Origin: Tolypocladium sp. Sup5 PDA-1
Taxonomy: Eukaryota; Ascomycota; Sordariomycetes; Hypocreales; Ophiocordycipitaceae
Reading direction: 5' to 3'
Length of the DNA stretch: 64,000 bases
NCBI GenBank assembly: GCA_000750105.3
Contig: JPHH03000013.1
Location: forward strand, 1 to 64,000
A program made the translations under genes and the position numbers. Below, one piece after another: positions 24,545 through 36,465 of this stretch. The notes beneath the pieces were generated by a model. It did no database searches. It was not told the origin of the DNA and worked only from the letters and a program-made list of their open reading frames with translations. Within the stretch, counting starts at the first letter, position 1, and each line of letters begins with the position of its first letter.

Positions 24545-26232
24545 TTACAACGGCTGGGGTCGTTGTTTACTCGCGTCCAAAGCGGCATAGCCTGCATCTC
24601 GACTCCACCAGAGCGCCAACCCGGTGCGTCTCATCGACCAAACGGCACCGTCCGTTGCGCTTGCAACGGTGCAACGCCGTGTCCTCAGCTGCGGTTTGCA
24701 GGTGCCAGAGCCCAACCAGGCCAACCTCCTCGGAGCCAACGAGGAGCTTCTCGCCGGCTGGACCGTCGATGTGATGCTCCACGCCAATGGGGTTCCGAGG
24801 TGGAGGGCTGGAGTCTGCGCCACGGGGAAGCCCAGTAGAAACCCCCTGGGAGCCACGCTTGTGCCGCTCATTTGTGACGGTCTCAGACATTCTGACGGGA
24901 GCACAACTCTACACAAGGCCATTGTGTCTGGTGAGGCGAATATGGACAGACAAGAGGCTGGGTAGATGGCTGGGCGATATTCACGACTGGGCGTTACAGC
25001 AACCGTCTCCCAATGGCAAGTTGAAATGAGGCGCCAGGGTGACTGTCCAACCTCTCGACAGACTCCGTGCCTCCGTGTTGGCTGTCTCTTGCCGCAGCGG
25101 AGCGGCATCCGAGCAGACCCCTTGCACGGTACATGGCGTCGTGGGCGGCTGCCATTGGGTTGCCGTTTCCGCTGCATCAGCATCTTATGCAAGCACACTG
25201 ATGATATCGACACGCTGGTCGTAGATATCACCCTACTCGTAGAGCGTGGCTTGGCGGTTTGGACCGCGACGCTCATTAGGTTTGGCGAGGCGCGTCGAGC
25301 CTGGAACCCACTTGGGCTCTTCATTTCGCCTATTCAGTCCAACCTCCACTCTGGTGCACGCGGGGGGCGATGATGCCTTGCCATCTGTGATGACTGACGC
25401 TGTTACTTGTCTTCCAGCGCGATCTCGAGAGATCCATTTTCAGCAGCAAAACAAAAAGATTTTGTGAATGTGAATCGGCGCCAGTTGGAGCGCCACGCAG
25501 TAGAACAGAGCTGAGGTCCGGGATCTCCTGGTTGCTGTGACAACATTGGACCCTGGCTCCGGGGGCTATTTGTGGTTGGGTGGCGGGGACGGTCGGGTTG
25601 GGGTTGGGGGCTCGATGATCACAGACCTCGTTAGTCGCGTCTCCTCCACGGGGGTGTGCTGATGAGTTTCGACAGCGCGTGAGATGAAGCGGGTCTCTCG
25701 CGGTCGTGTTTTGCCTCGGCCAAGGGAGATGAGCCGGCCTGTGACTATTGCCATTTCGAGGAGCCGAGAGCGCTGGAGCAACAGTGACCTGAAGTGTTAC
25801 CTCTGATGGATGCCTCGGGACCGTCCGTCCCCTGTTCCGCATTTGCAGGCGAGCCGTGGGATTCCCACGTTGGTGATTCTGGAGCATCCATGGTGGTTCA
25901 GCCAGCCGTAAAACCTCGAGTCGTTGACTCCCCTTCTGTTCGCGTCTGGCGACGAGCGCGGTATGCCGATAGAAAGTGCATGGCTTTGATTTGAAGCGGA
26001 AGAGCAGCATGGAGCAAGCAATCGGAGCTGTTGTTGCCAAAGTCAGCAGCGCCCGCACGTGACGCCATGTCGTCACAGGCAGGAGGCAGTGCTGCTCCCA
26101 CTGCCCCGCGATGGAGGCTGCTCTGCCCCACGTTGACTCAGGCCTGGAATCTCCAGATTCTGGATCACACAAGTCTTTCGGCACGAGCCGCTCTGTATTG
26201 TCTTGCCAGCCTTGCGCCGAGTGCATTCCAGT
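24545..26232. other. Intergenic between hex-1 and RQC2 (divergent)
   Basis: Shared upstream region of two divergently transcribed genes, hex-1 (minus) and the Rqc2 gene (plus). Long minus frames (24545-25324, 25330-26241) are compositionally random and unrecognised, so no gene is called. No strong repeats seen. Confidence 0.55.
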
Positions 26233-29200
26233 ATGAAGCAACGGTTCTCATCCTTGGACGTCAAGGTAAAGCAATATCCGGCCCGCCCGGATACGCAATC
26301 GCCAGCTAACCACTGTGCAGGTCATCGCACACGAGCTCAACGAGAGCTTGGTGTCCCTGCGACTGGCCAACGTCTACGACCTCTCCTCCAAGATCCTGCT
26401 TCTCAAGTTCGCCAAGCCCGACAACAAGAAGCAGCTCGTCATAGACACCGGCTTCCGATGCCATCTGACCGAGTTCGCCCGCACCACCGCCGCCGCCCCC
26501 TCGGCGTTCGTAGCTCGACTACGGAAGTTTCTCAAGACACGGCGGTTGACGTCTGTTGCACAAGTGGGCACAGACAGGGTGCTTGAGTTTCAGTTTAGCG
26601 ATGGACAGTACCGTCTTTTCCTGGAATTCTTCGCAGTATGGCCCCCTGACCTGCATTTTTGACGTCATGCGACACCAGAAACTGACGCCTTTGATAGAGC
26701 GGCAACGTTATCCTCACCGACGCCGACCTGAAAATCTTGACGATTGCGCGAAATGTCTCCGAGGGCGAAAGCCAGGAGCCGCAGCGAGTCGGGCTGCAAT
26801 ACTCGTTAGACAACAGGCAAAACTATCACGGTGTTCCCGCCATGTCCAAGGACAGAGTTCGGGACGCACTGAAGTCTGCCGTGGCAAAGGCTGCTGCCGC
26901 TGCGAGCGCTGCGTCGGCCAAGAAGCCAAAAGGCAAGCCAGGGGGCGACTTGAGAAAGAGCCTCGCGGTTTCAATCACCGAGCTGCCTCCCGTTCTAGTG
27001 GACCACACCCTCCAAGCAAACAATTTCGATACAACAGTCAAGCCTGCGGCGGTACTCGAAGATGAGAAGCTATTAGATGAGCTGGTCCGGCTGCTATCGG
27101 AAGCCCGCAAGACGGTCGAAGACATAACTGCATCGTCTGTATGTACGGGTTATATCTTTGCGAAACAGAGGGATGGAAAATCATTGGAGGCGACTTCAGA
27201 TGACGACGGATCGAAGAGAGAAGACCTGCTTTACGAGGACTTTCACCCGTTCCTCCCGCAAAAACTCAAAGATGACCCTTCCATCAAGATCCTCGAGTTC
27301 CAAGGGTACAATCAGACTGTCGATGAGTTCTTCTCGTCATTGGAAGGTCAAAAGCTGGAAACCCGCTTAACAGAGAGGGAAGCGACGGCTAAGAGGAAGC
27401 TCGACGCCGCCAAACAAGACCAGAGTAAGCGGCTAGAAGGGCTGCAGGAAGTGCAGACTATGAACTTTCGCAGAGCTGCAGCCATCGAGGCGAATGTGGA
27501 GCGAGTACAAGAAGCCATGGACTCTGTTAATGGCCTCCTTGCACAGGGAATGGACTGGGTGGACATTGGCAAGCTGGTTGAACGCGAGAAGAAAAGACAC
27601 AACCCGGTCGCGGAGATCATCATGCTTCCGCTGAATTTGGCGGAGAACATCATGACTCTCAAGCTTGCAGAGGAAGAATTCGATGATGATGAGGACGAGG
27701 ATCCGTTTGAAACGGACGACAGCGAATCAGACGAAGAAGAGGAAGAGGAGGATGTGAGACCAGGCTCAAACAAGGTCAAGCAGGCTGACAAGGCCCTGTC
27801 GGTGGAAATCAACCTTGGCATCAGCCCATGGGGCAACGCAAGAGAATACCACGAACAAAGACGCTCGGCGGCCGTCAAGCAGGAAAAGACGCAGTTGCAA
27901 GCAGCCAAAGCCCTCAAGAACACGGAGCAGAAGATAAACGAAGACCTCAAGAAGGGCCTGAAACAGGAGAAGGCACTCCTACAGCCTATTCGAAAGCAAC
28001 TGTGGTTCGAGAAGTTTACCTGGTTCATCTCGTCTGACGGCTATCTGGTAATAGCGGGCAAAGATGCGTCGCAGAACGAGATGCTCTACAGGAAGTACCT
28101 GCGAAAGGGCGATGTCTACTGCCACGCCGACTTGCACGGAGCACCGAGCGTGGTAATCAAGAACAACCCGAGCACCCCAGACGCGCCGATTCCTCCCGCA
28201 ACGTTGGCCCAGGCTGGGTCTCTCTCGGTCTGCTCGTCTGATGCTTGGGACTCTAAGGCTGGCATGGGCGCATGGTGGGTCAGCGCCGACCAAGTTTCAA
28301 AGTCGGCTCCCACTGGAGAGTTCCTGCCAATGGGAAGCTTCATGGTGCGAGGGAAGAAGAACTTTTTGCCTCCTGCCCAGCTCTTACTTGGCCTCGGTGT
28401 CATGTTCAAGATTAGCGAGGATAGCAAAGCGAAGCATGTCAAGCATCGGTTGTACGATGGTGACTCTGCTCTTGGCGGAAGTGCTGCTGATTCAGAACGC
28501 CGAGGGGACGACGATGAGGGCACGACTGGGAAAGACGACAGAGAGAAGGATGATGAGGACGACGAGGAGGACTTCTCTGGTGATGAGACTGAGGAAGATC
28601 GAAGTGGTGATTCAGGCCGAGATAACCCTCTCCAAGCATTTGGCACTGAAAAAGGCGATGATGACCTGGAAGCGGTCGAAGAAGATATCTCAAAACTCAA
28701 TGTCGACGAACAGCCTGCTGCAGATGATCCTGCTGAACAAGGGGTAGCAGAGGAGCCTGCTGAGGCTGAATCTGAAGGTCAGGATCAATCCGAGCTGGCC
28801 ACGGAGACATCCGAAGCTCCGACGAAAGCCTCCGCAGCTCCTTCATCACAGGCCGGCAGCTCAGCCAGCGGTAAGAAGGCGCCGCCGAAGCGCGGTCAAA
28901 AGGGCAAGGCAAAGAAGATCGCCAACAAGTACAAAGACCAGGACGAAGAAGACCGAGCCGCAGCAGAAGCGCTCATCGGCGCCGTGGCTGGCCAGCATAG
29001 GGCCGAAGCAGAAGCCAAGGCCAAAGCTGAGCGCCAGGCTGAACTCGAGGCCGCCAAGGACCGTCGCCGCGCACAGCACCAGCGCCAGCAAAAGGAAACG
29101 GCCGAGCACGAGGAGATCCGCCGCGTCATGATGGACGAGGGCGCCGACGTGCTCGACGCCGACGAGGCGGAAAAGGCCACGCCTCTCGACGTCCTCGTCG

Positions 29201-29598
29201 GCACGCCCCTCCCCGGCGACGAGATCCTCGAAGCCATCCCGGTATGCGCGCCGTGGACGGCCCTCGGCAAGTTCAAGTACAAGGCCAAGCTGCAGCCTGG
29301 CGCGACCAAGAAGGGCAAGGCCGTCAAGGAGGTCGTCGAGCGGTGGAAGGCCGACTCCGGCAGGAAGGGCGCCGTCGACGAGGCGGCGCGGGATAGCGAG
29401 AGGATGTGGCCGCGCGAGGTGGAGCTCATCAAGGGGTTCAAGGCAGAGGAGGTGATCAACTGCGTGCCGGTCGGCAAGGTGAGGGTTATGATGGCTGGGG
29501 GCAGTGGCGGAGGTGGCGTTGGCGGTGGTGGGAAGGGAAAGGGGGGGGGAAAGGGGCAGGGGAAAGGAGGTCGGGGCGGGAGGGGGTCGAAAAAGTGA
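26233..29598 (+). CDS. RQC2: Ribosome quality control factor Rqc2/Tae2 (NEMF), 1,082 aa
   Basis: Exons 26233-26265, 26321-26635 and 26698-29598; introns of 55 nt (GTAAAG...GCTAAC...GTGCAG) and 62 nt (GTATGG...GATAG). Rqc2/NEMF binds stalled 60S-peptidyl-tRNA complexes, recruits the Ltn1 ligase and, in yeast, adds C-terminal Ala/Thr (CAT) tails. Domain order fits: NFACT-N from residue 1 (MKQRFSSLDVK then VIAHELNESLVSLRLANVYD); coiled-coil middle (about 330-430) followed by an acidic EEEEEED-type run; NFACT-R (DUF814) from about 550 (LWFEKFTWFISSDGYLVIAG, CHADLHGAPSVVIKN); a Lys/Glu-rich coil; NFACT-C from about 945 (PWTALGKFKYKAKLQPG); and a Gly/Lys-rich tail. The first exon is only 11 codons, chosen because it restores the canonical NFACT start. 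Confidence 0.95.
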
Positions 29599-29830
29599 AA
29601 ATGATGAGAACATGTTCACGGCAGAGCAGCGCGAGACGTTGTATAGACCCGGTATCCAATTGACGCTGAGGCATGTATGTGCCAGCCGTCGTGACAAAAA
29701 AACTCATATCCTCATTCACATCGACATTTCCCTCGTGATTGTTCCCATTATATCTTGACAGACAGATCCTGATATCCAAAAACAAACGCGCATCCTACCC
29801 ACACCCGGGGATTTCCCATCCCAGTCAAGC

Positions 29831-32280
29831 TCACCGGGGAATCTCGACCCTCTCGACCCTCCGCACGTCGTTTGGCATCCTCGCGATGCACAGCTCGCAG
29901 CAGAAGCGGCCCCACTGGCCGCTCGTGGCCTCGCGCACGGCGTCCTGCAGGTCGCGCCCGTAGCGCTCGCGGTAGGCCTTCTTGACGGCCTGCATGTGGG
30001 CGGCGTCCCAGTGGAAGCGCACGAGGCGGGAGATGAGCAGCTCGCGGCGCAGGTCGTCCTTGCGGGACGCGGTGAGGGCGTGGTGCAGCAGGAGGGCGTC
30101 GCGCACGGGGCGGTTGATGACGCCGTTGAGGATGTGCGCGAGGAGTTCGCCCTGCGGGGGGTGTTAGCCTGATACTCGACATGGGTGTGAAATGTGCTGG
30201 AGGGGTGAATACTCACCACGAGGTTGCCGCTTTTCTTGAGGGCTTCGCGGGCAAAGTTGGCGCGGTAGTGGTGCTCGTACTCCTTGAGCACGGCGCGGAG
30301 GTGGGCATCGCTCCTCTTGACGACAATGCCAATCATGGCGCTCTCGCCGCCCTTTTCCGCCTTGACTGCCCTGCGCAGGTCGTCGACGTCCTGGTCAATC
30401 AACTTGTAGTCGAGAGGAAGCCTGTGCCCGTAGGCGTCGTAGTCCTCCATCCTGCGCTCCTCGAGCACCATCAACACGGCCTTTTTGAACTTGTCCTCCT
30501 TGAGCTCCATCTTCATGCACTTGGCCAGGCTGTTGTCGTACTTTTTGTCCGTGAACGAGTCCTTGATCTGTCGGACCTCGTAGTTTGTTCGCCCCATAAG
30601 CGACTCGATCAGCAACTCGCGCCGCGTCTTGTCTCCCTGATACCAAAAGTTTGCCCAGTACGCCTCGCTCTCCCACTTGCCCAGCGCAACGGAATAGCAC
30701 GCCTTCATGAGGTTGGAGTCTTCGTCCTTGAGCCGTGCACGGATGTGCTTGGCGACGTTGACACCCTTGCGGTCCGAACCAGTCTTGACGAGGCGCTTGT
30801 ACTCGACGCGCAGCTCCATCACCTGCTCATGAGTGAGGCTCGGCAGAATCTCGACCAGGGGTTGGGTGTCGGGCTGCCTGTCGCCCCTGAGAGCTCGCGC
30901 AAGGGTCGTGGCAATGTCCTCTGGGTCATGGAAACGCGCGCGTCTGTTCTTCTTCTTCCCGTCGCCCTCGACATCAGAGTTGAGTGGCGAGAGGGCGTCG
31001 ATGACTTTGGCATCTTCGTTGTGAGAAGCCAGGAGAAGAGGCGAGGGCATCGGCGAGCAGTCCTGGTAGGTTCCGTGGTAAGATTCAAGGAGCGGGGAGC
31101 CGGGGGCGGCTGCGAGAGACAGGTTCGATGGCCGACCTGTATCGACACTCAAACTGGACATGCGAGCGGTGGGAGGTTGGGGCGACTTGTCCCTAGCGCT
31201 GCCTCGTCGGTCCCTCGATCTGTCCCTCTCTCTGCGGTCTGGCTCAACCGCCAGGGCAGACGGTCCGGGAGACTTGTCCCGCCGACGGTCTCGAGATCGA
31301 TCACGCTCGCGGTTGGGGGGCTCGACGGTGAGAACATTGGACGCTGAGCTTCGCGGGTCGTCTCGGTAAGAGTCCCGCTGGGATTTCCTTGGCCCGTAAG
31401 CATCCTCGGGTGGACTGGACCGTCGCCTATCCTCGGGCGGGCTGGTCCGCCGCCTATCGTCCTCATCTCGGCCGTACTTGGACGAGCGCTTCTCGCTCAG
31501 CTGAGAGCCCGAGATGTAGCTGCCATAGGTGGGAGGTGACTCGGGTCGCGGGGACTTGGGCGGCGGCGGCCGTCCATACGCCAAGTCGTCTTCGTCGCGC
31601 TCCTTTTTCGCACGACGGTCACTCTTCCTGTCCTTGTCACGGCCGGAAGGCTTGTCATCGTCGTCATCGTCACCGTACCTGCGGCTGTACTTTTGCGGCA
31701 AGAACTTGAGGTTGTCCGAGATGTCGTTCCCACCGCCGTACTTGTCTCGCGGCGGCTCGGCATACCGGGCACGGGGCTCGTCCTCGTCCGACCTGTCTCG
31801 TCGGCTGTACTTGGAGTCCCGGTCCCGGTCTCTGGGTTGCTCGGCGAATCGAGCGCGTCGGTCCTTGTCATCGTCTCGCCTGGGGCGGTCGTCCTCGGGG
31901 AACGAGCCGGGCAGCTGGCTGCTTCCGGTATCGGCCTTGGGCTTGGAGCTGCGGTAGGAAGACTCGCGCGTGGGCGAGGCGGTGCGATAGATGGGGCGGG
32001 CGTCGTCGTAGCTATACATGGACTGGCTCCCAGGGAGCATGCTGTCTATGCCTCCCGCGGCAGGATACGGCAGCCCGCTTCCGCCCTGAGCTGGCTCCCG
32101 GCGACGGCTGGACCTGTAGCGATCGTCGAGATCGTCCTCGGGGTAGACATAGCTCGGCTCTCGCACGTCGGCGTATGAAGGGACGGGTTCGAGCTCATCA
32201 GCTTCTTCTCTCGAGCGCCGGTCACGAGACCTCGACCGGTCACGGGCGCCGCGACGGCCATCATCAACGGCGAGAGACAT
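29831..32280 (-). CDS. Annexin with long charged N-terminal region (794 aa)
   Basis: Exons 32280-30217 and 30151-29831; 65-nt intron (GTGAGT...CCGCAG). Residues 1 to about 440 are disordered and rich in Arg/Ser/Asp/Pro. Residues about 440-794 form an annexin core: recognisable repeats include DPEDIATTLARALRG, LRVEYKRLVKTGSDRKGV, RTNYEVRQIKDSFTDKKY, and near the end RFHWDAAHMQAVKKAYRER. This matches the large, divergent filamentous-fungal annexin class (ANXC4-like). Classical GxGTD type-II calcium sites are not evident, so calcium-dependent lipid binding is uncertain. The ATG at 32280 (MSLAVDDGRR) was chosen because the frame further upstream opens at GTG and reads as leader sequence. The gene converges with the Rqc2 gene, with 232 bp between stop codons. 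Confidence 0.88.
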
Positions 32281-33202
32281 GACGCGGTGGAGTTGCGGGG
32301 TACGAGAGGGGTCGCGTTCCTGTTGACTCGTGAGTCGTGAGCCTGGGAGAGTCGGGGGCCCTGGTGTTGCGGCTCGCTCAATTGAAGCTCGGCCGGGACC
32401 AGAAGTGGCTGGGAAGGGAAGAGAAACAAAAGAGGAGAAGCTGGGAAAGGCAGCTCCCCGAGCTGACCTCACCCGGGAGGTCTGAGGCTCTGCCGCTCTG
32501 GGCTGCAGGCCACCGGATGGCCTAACGGCGTGCTGAAACGGCTCTCGCAGCAGTGGATTCACAGCGCCTCCAGCTGTTGCATCGCCAGCCCCCCGGCCGC
32601 ACCGGCGCTAACAACGGGCAGGTCAGCAGCCGCCAGGGGCCACAGCCAATGGCGGGGCTCGGCCATGGACAGCTGCAGCAGACTCGCTGCAAGTTCGCAA
32701 CTGGAAGCTCCATCTGGTGATTTTGGATGCCTCAGGTCTTGGACGCCTCAGGTCTCGGACGCCTCAGGTCTTGGACAGTCTCCAAAGGCTGACGCCATGG
32801 AAAGACGGGGCCAAGACACCTGACGGGGCCGCCCGCGGGCCGTCCGAACGCAGCCACGCCTCGGAGGTGGAGCTGCTTGGGGGCGAAGCTACCCTTGGCT
32901 GCGCCGGAGCGGGAGCTCAGCCTCCCGGAGGAGCCCGGCCTGCAGGACATGCTCCGTGTGTGACACGTACCGTGATTGCTCGCGTGGCACCAGTCGTGGG
33001 CGGGCTTGTGATGATGGAAGGAGCTTGTATAATCTGCCGGCAGGCTGATCCGAAATACAAAGAAACAAGCATGAATACTTGGTATAAGCGCGCAATAGGG
33101 ATAGGAGTAATCCAGGGAACAGACAGCATCAGGGGTCTTCATGGCTGTGCCGTGGTTGGAGCGTCAAGTAGGACTGTTGTAGCTCGTCTTGAGTCGAGAT
33201 AT
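32281..33202. other. Intergenic upstream of the annexin gene
   Basis: Contains the annexin promoter/leader (minus strand) and the 3' flank of the methyltransferase-like gene. A perfect-length triple 16-bp tandem repeat lies at 32729-32776. No gene seen. Confidence 0.6.
32729..32776. repeat. Three tandem 16-bp units
   Basis: Unit GCCTCAGGTCTTGGAC occurs three times head to tail at 32729, 32745 and 32761. The middle copy differs by one base (T to C). It lies about 450 bp upstream of the annexin start codon. Probably a minisatellite. Confidence 0.9.
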
Positions 33203-34398
33203 CTACTCTTTCGGAGGAGCCCTCTCCCCCCGTTGAAAGACGTACAAGGCCTCGTCCTTGCCTGCAAAGCTCGGCAGCGGAATCTGCGCAACCCGCGTCC
33301 ACTCCTTGTGCTCCCTCTCCATGTACTGGTCCATCGTCACGCCCCTGAACCCCGTGTATCCGTTGCCGTTTTGCGTGCCCACGACGGCCAAGGTGTCTCC
33401 CTGGAACGCCTTCACCAGCTCGCGCGTGAACGCCCCCTCGCCGCCCCCTCCCACGCCGCCGCCAACCACGGGGTATACGAGCAGCAGGACCATGTCCCTG
33501 CCGCCGGCGTTCTTCCGCAGCCACTTGACGCCGTCGGTGATGGTCGTGTCGTCGACCCAGTTGACCCGCCACTCGCTCTGCATGTTGTCCACAGGATGCA
33601 CCGCCAGCCCGTAGCACCGCAGCAGAAACGACCAGTAGCCGTTGCCGGAGCCGACATCTGCCACCGGGCGCCCGTCCGCCAGCAGCCTCAGCACCTCCAG
33701 GCTCTCATGGGAGGGCGTCGCGCAGCCAAAGTGGTGCATGAAGATGGGCAGGACGTGGTGGCTCGTGGCCACGCGCTCCGACGACGCGCAGGGGCCGCAC
33801 CACTCGAGGTTCCGGCACGACCAGGCCCAAAAGTCAAAGTAAGGGTTCTGGCTGGGCGGCGTCTTGGCCTTGGGGATCGCCAACTTGGACGACAGGGCGG
33901 GGTGTATGTACCGCTTGTCGTTGAGGCGAGCGGCCGCCTCTGACCGGATAGAGCCCTTTTTGGCATTTGTGCCAAAGTTCTTGAGAGCCGAGGCCGTGGC
34001 AGTAGAGGGACTGAAGATGGAGATGTATGCTTCAATGTCTGGCTGCGGCGGAGGGTCCCTCTGCAGCTACTTCAGCTTCGACTCTCACAGACTGATCGAT
34101 ACATATGTGTTGGGGCACTCACGGGTGAACCGCCCTCGTCGCGATACCAAGTGTGTAGGCCATTTACACCGCCCAGGTTCACGACACTCTGCACCTCGGC
34201 CAGCTTTACGCTCGCCGTAGCATGGTACGTGTAGGTGTCGCGCTCCGGCAGACCCAACAACACACGACTCGCCTCGTAGAGGTCGTTGTTGGCCAGCAGG
34301 TCCCGCGCCTGTTGGTGCCGCACAGTGTCCTTGATGGCCTCCTCGGGCCGAAACGACGGGTTGCCCACGCAGCGCGGGGCGTTGGAGGTGCGCGACAT
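33203..34398 (-). CDS. Putative SAM-dependent methyltransferase-like protein (377 aa)
   Basis: Exons 34398-34123 and 34060-33203; 62-nt intron (GTGAGT...GCTGCAG). The second exon carries a class I Rossmann methyltransferase motif I, VADVGSGNGYWSFLL (about residues 226-240), followed by the motif II-like VHPVDN, an acidic WVDDTTITDG segment and a hydrophobic strand VLLLVYPVVGG. A Gly-rich loop precedes FTRELVKAFQGDTLAVVGTQ, which looks like a late beta-strand pair. Upstream, LEWCGPCASSERVATSHHV and MHHFGCATPSHE give Cys/His residues that could be structural. No signal peptide or membrane segment. I know of similar uncharacterised fungal proteins but no substrate. The call rests on motif I and the fold order; catalytic activity is not proven by sequence. 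Confidence 0.75.
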
Positions 34399-36465
34399 GG
34401 GGCTGTAAGGACAGGCAGAGGTGTTGTTACCGACTAGATGACTTTGTTTTGGAGGGATTAGGCGATGCGGCAGAGAGCGATTACAACAAAAGTGGGTACC
34501 ATCTGGTGCTTAAGGTATACGAAGTAGGTATCCGTAGTCCGTAAGTTAGTTAGCTGCTGCACGCTTGATCAACAGCCATCAAACAAACGGCAGCCAACAA
34601 CTTCTAGAACATGTCAGAGCGCGAGCATCGGTGGCACAGGCCATCAGCGGGCAACACCACAGCGGGCGATGCGCTGATGCGTGTTCCCTGCAGCACGTTC
34701 TAACGCTCCCTCCCGCTCAGCAGCAGAAACCTCTATGATCTTCGGCGAGAGATCGTGGTGCGCAACGACGAGACAACTCGGGAGTCGTTGGTGGGAATCG
34801 CCGCCTGGAACTTCGAGTGTCCCACTGCGAAGTGCGATTCCCAAGTACGAAGTACACGATGCCGCGTTGCCGTTTGTAGTGCTGTCGAGCTGGTGGCGCC
34901 TGGACGGGATCTGCAGTTCTCCGCAGAGTTCGCCCACACTTACACGAGAAGCCATCATGGGCTTGTCTTTCGAGGGCAGGACAGCACCAGCGAACCTAGC
35001 ATGCCACAGTCGGTACATATGTCGTATGCCCACGCCTGCACGAGGTTATGTCGTCTCTTCTCTCGGCCGACATATCTCACCTAATGTCCGTCTCGCAGCC
35101 GAGTCGCAGGTTCGTCTACGGACTAGCCGAGTCTGACTCTGGGCAGATTGACTCGTCACTTCCACGGCAACCTCCAACACTGCGCACAACTGGGCAAGGA
35201 ACAAGAATTCGGCAAATACAGGAACGCGGCCGAACAGCAGTAAAGAAAAGGAAAAGACAGTCGGGATTTCAAACACTGGGCGACCCACGCGCCTGGCCCG
35301 TCGGACAGCATGCAAGAACGGGCGCCAACTCGGGGCGGCAAGGCCATCATCGCAGGCGCAGGTGAGCGCCGAGAGAGATGGAGAGGACGGCCAAGATGAG
35401 CCGGACGGGACCTGGGACCCTGTTGGTACCTTGAGGAACCCCTTGCCGCCCACAAGCCGCTGGAGAGTCTGAGAGATACATTCATTGCCAACAGCTTCTT
35501 GTGCTGGGCACTGCTCGCCCTCACACTTTCACATCATGAAGACGTCAAAAAGCAACTCTATCGCGGCCTTTGCCGCATTGGGGGCCTAGGGCCATTCCAG
35601 GCGACCACTGACGGGGGTTCCAGGCGCCTCCCCTGCCGGGGTGGGGTTGGGTGGTGGTGGCGGCCGCACGCCCGCTAAAATCCATGCAGGTCTCCTCCAC
35701 AGCGGCCTGTGAGTGCCCCTTGGTCGCCGACCACTTCATCCAACCCTCCTCCAACGGATGCCTCTAATCAGCGGGCAGGTGTCCACCACTGTCTTCAACT
35801 CAACCTCTGGTTTCCTTGCACCTTCTCCTCGACGCATCGTCTCGATCCTTCGTCGTCTCGATCCTTTTCATCACTGTGCTTGCAATACGCTGCTCTCCAT
35901 CGCTTCGGCACCTGTCTCGCAGTCTCAGAGTCGCCATCGCGCTGGCAACAGCCGCATCCTCATCCCCAACGCTACGCTTTGTTGCGCACCCAGCTCACCC
36001 ACCGCCACCACGTCCGCGTTCTGGCCTCACAGGGCTGGCTGGCTGCGAACTTGGGCCCCGAAGCAGACGGTACCTACGCTGTGGACCACACCGAGCCGTC
36101 GACGCCTCTCCGGACTCGCCTCGTTTTCGACTGCTCTGCGGCCAAGCATCGACCTGTCAAGTCTTGGACCCTGACTTGGCATCGAGCACTGTTGCCGTTG
36201 GCGGGAAGAAGACCCTCTAAGCAGGGGTACCGCCATCCCACCTCGGGCTTCTCGTGGGAACGTATTCTCCGACTCGGCATCACCAACGCATCCCGTACAC
36301 ATCACGGAATGGTCCATGCGACCGTGCCGGAGCAACCCTCGTCTTTGCCACCGCCCTCTCTGACGCTTCCCGGACGGTCGACTTGACTGATCGCACTCCA
36401 AGTCGCCCTCCGCGACGCATAACTTACATCCGTACATAGACAGACATCTCCTCTCACATCCCAAC
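34399..36465. other. Intergenic; pyrimidine-rich leader before the LaeA-like gene
   Basis: 34399-35700 shows two dispersed 9-mers (34518, 34846) and no credible frame. From about 35,700 to 36,465 the plus strand becomes C/T-rich with many short overlapping ATG frames (35709-36386 and 35816-36220 among them). This resembles a long promoter/5' leader for the gene starting at 36466 rather than coding sequence. If transcribed, those ATGs would be upstream ORFs. Confidence 0.5.

Noticed and set aside
24545..26241. Two long minus frames (259 and 303 aa) between hex-1 and the Rqc2 gene
   Set aside because: Composition and codon use resemble non-coding shadow frames; the region is needed as the divergent promoter; no domain recognised.
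30181..31347. 388-aa plus frame opposite the annexin gene
   Set aside because: Antisense shadow of a GC-rich, well-supported annexin coding exon.
35709..36386. 225-aa plus frame before the LaeA-like gene
   Set aside because: C/T-rich Ser/Pro/His translation typical of a fungal leader/promoter; overlapping frames equally open.
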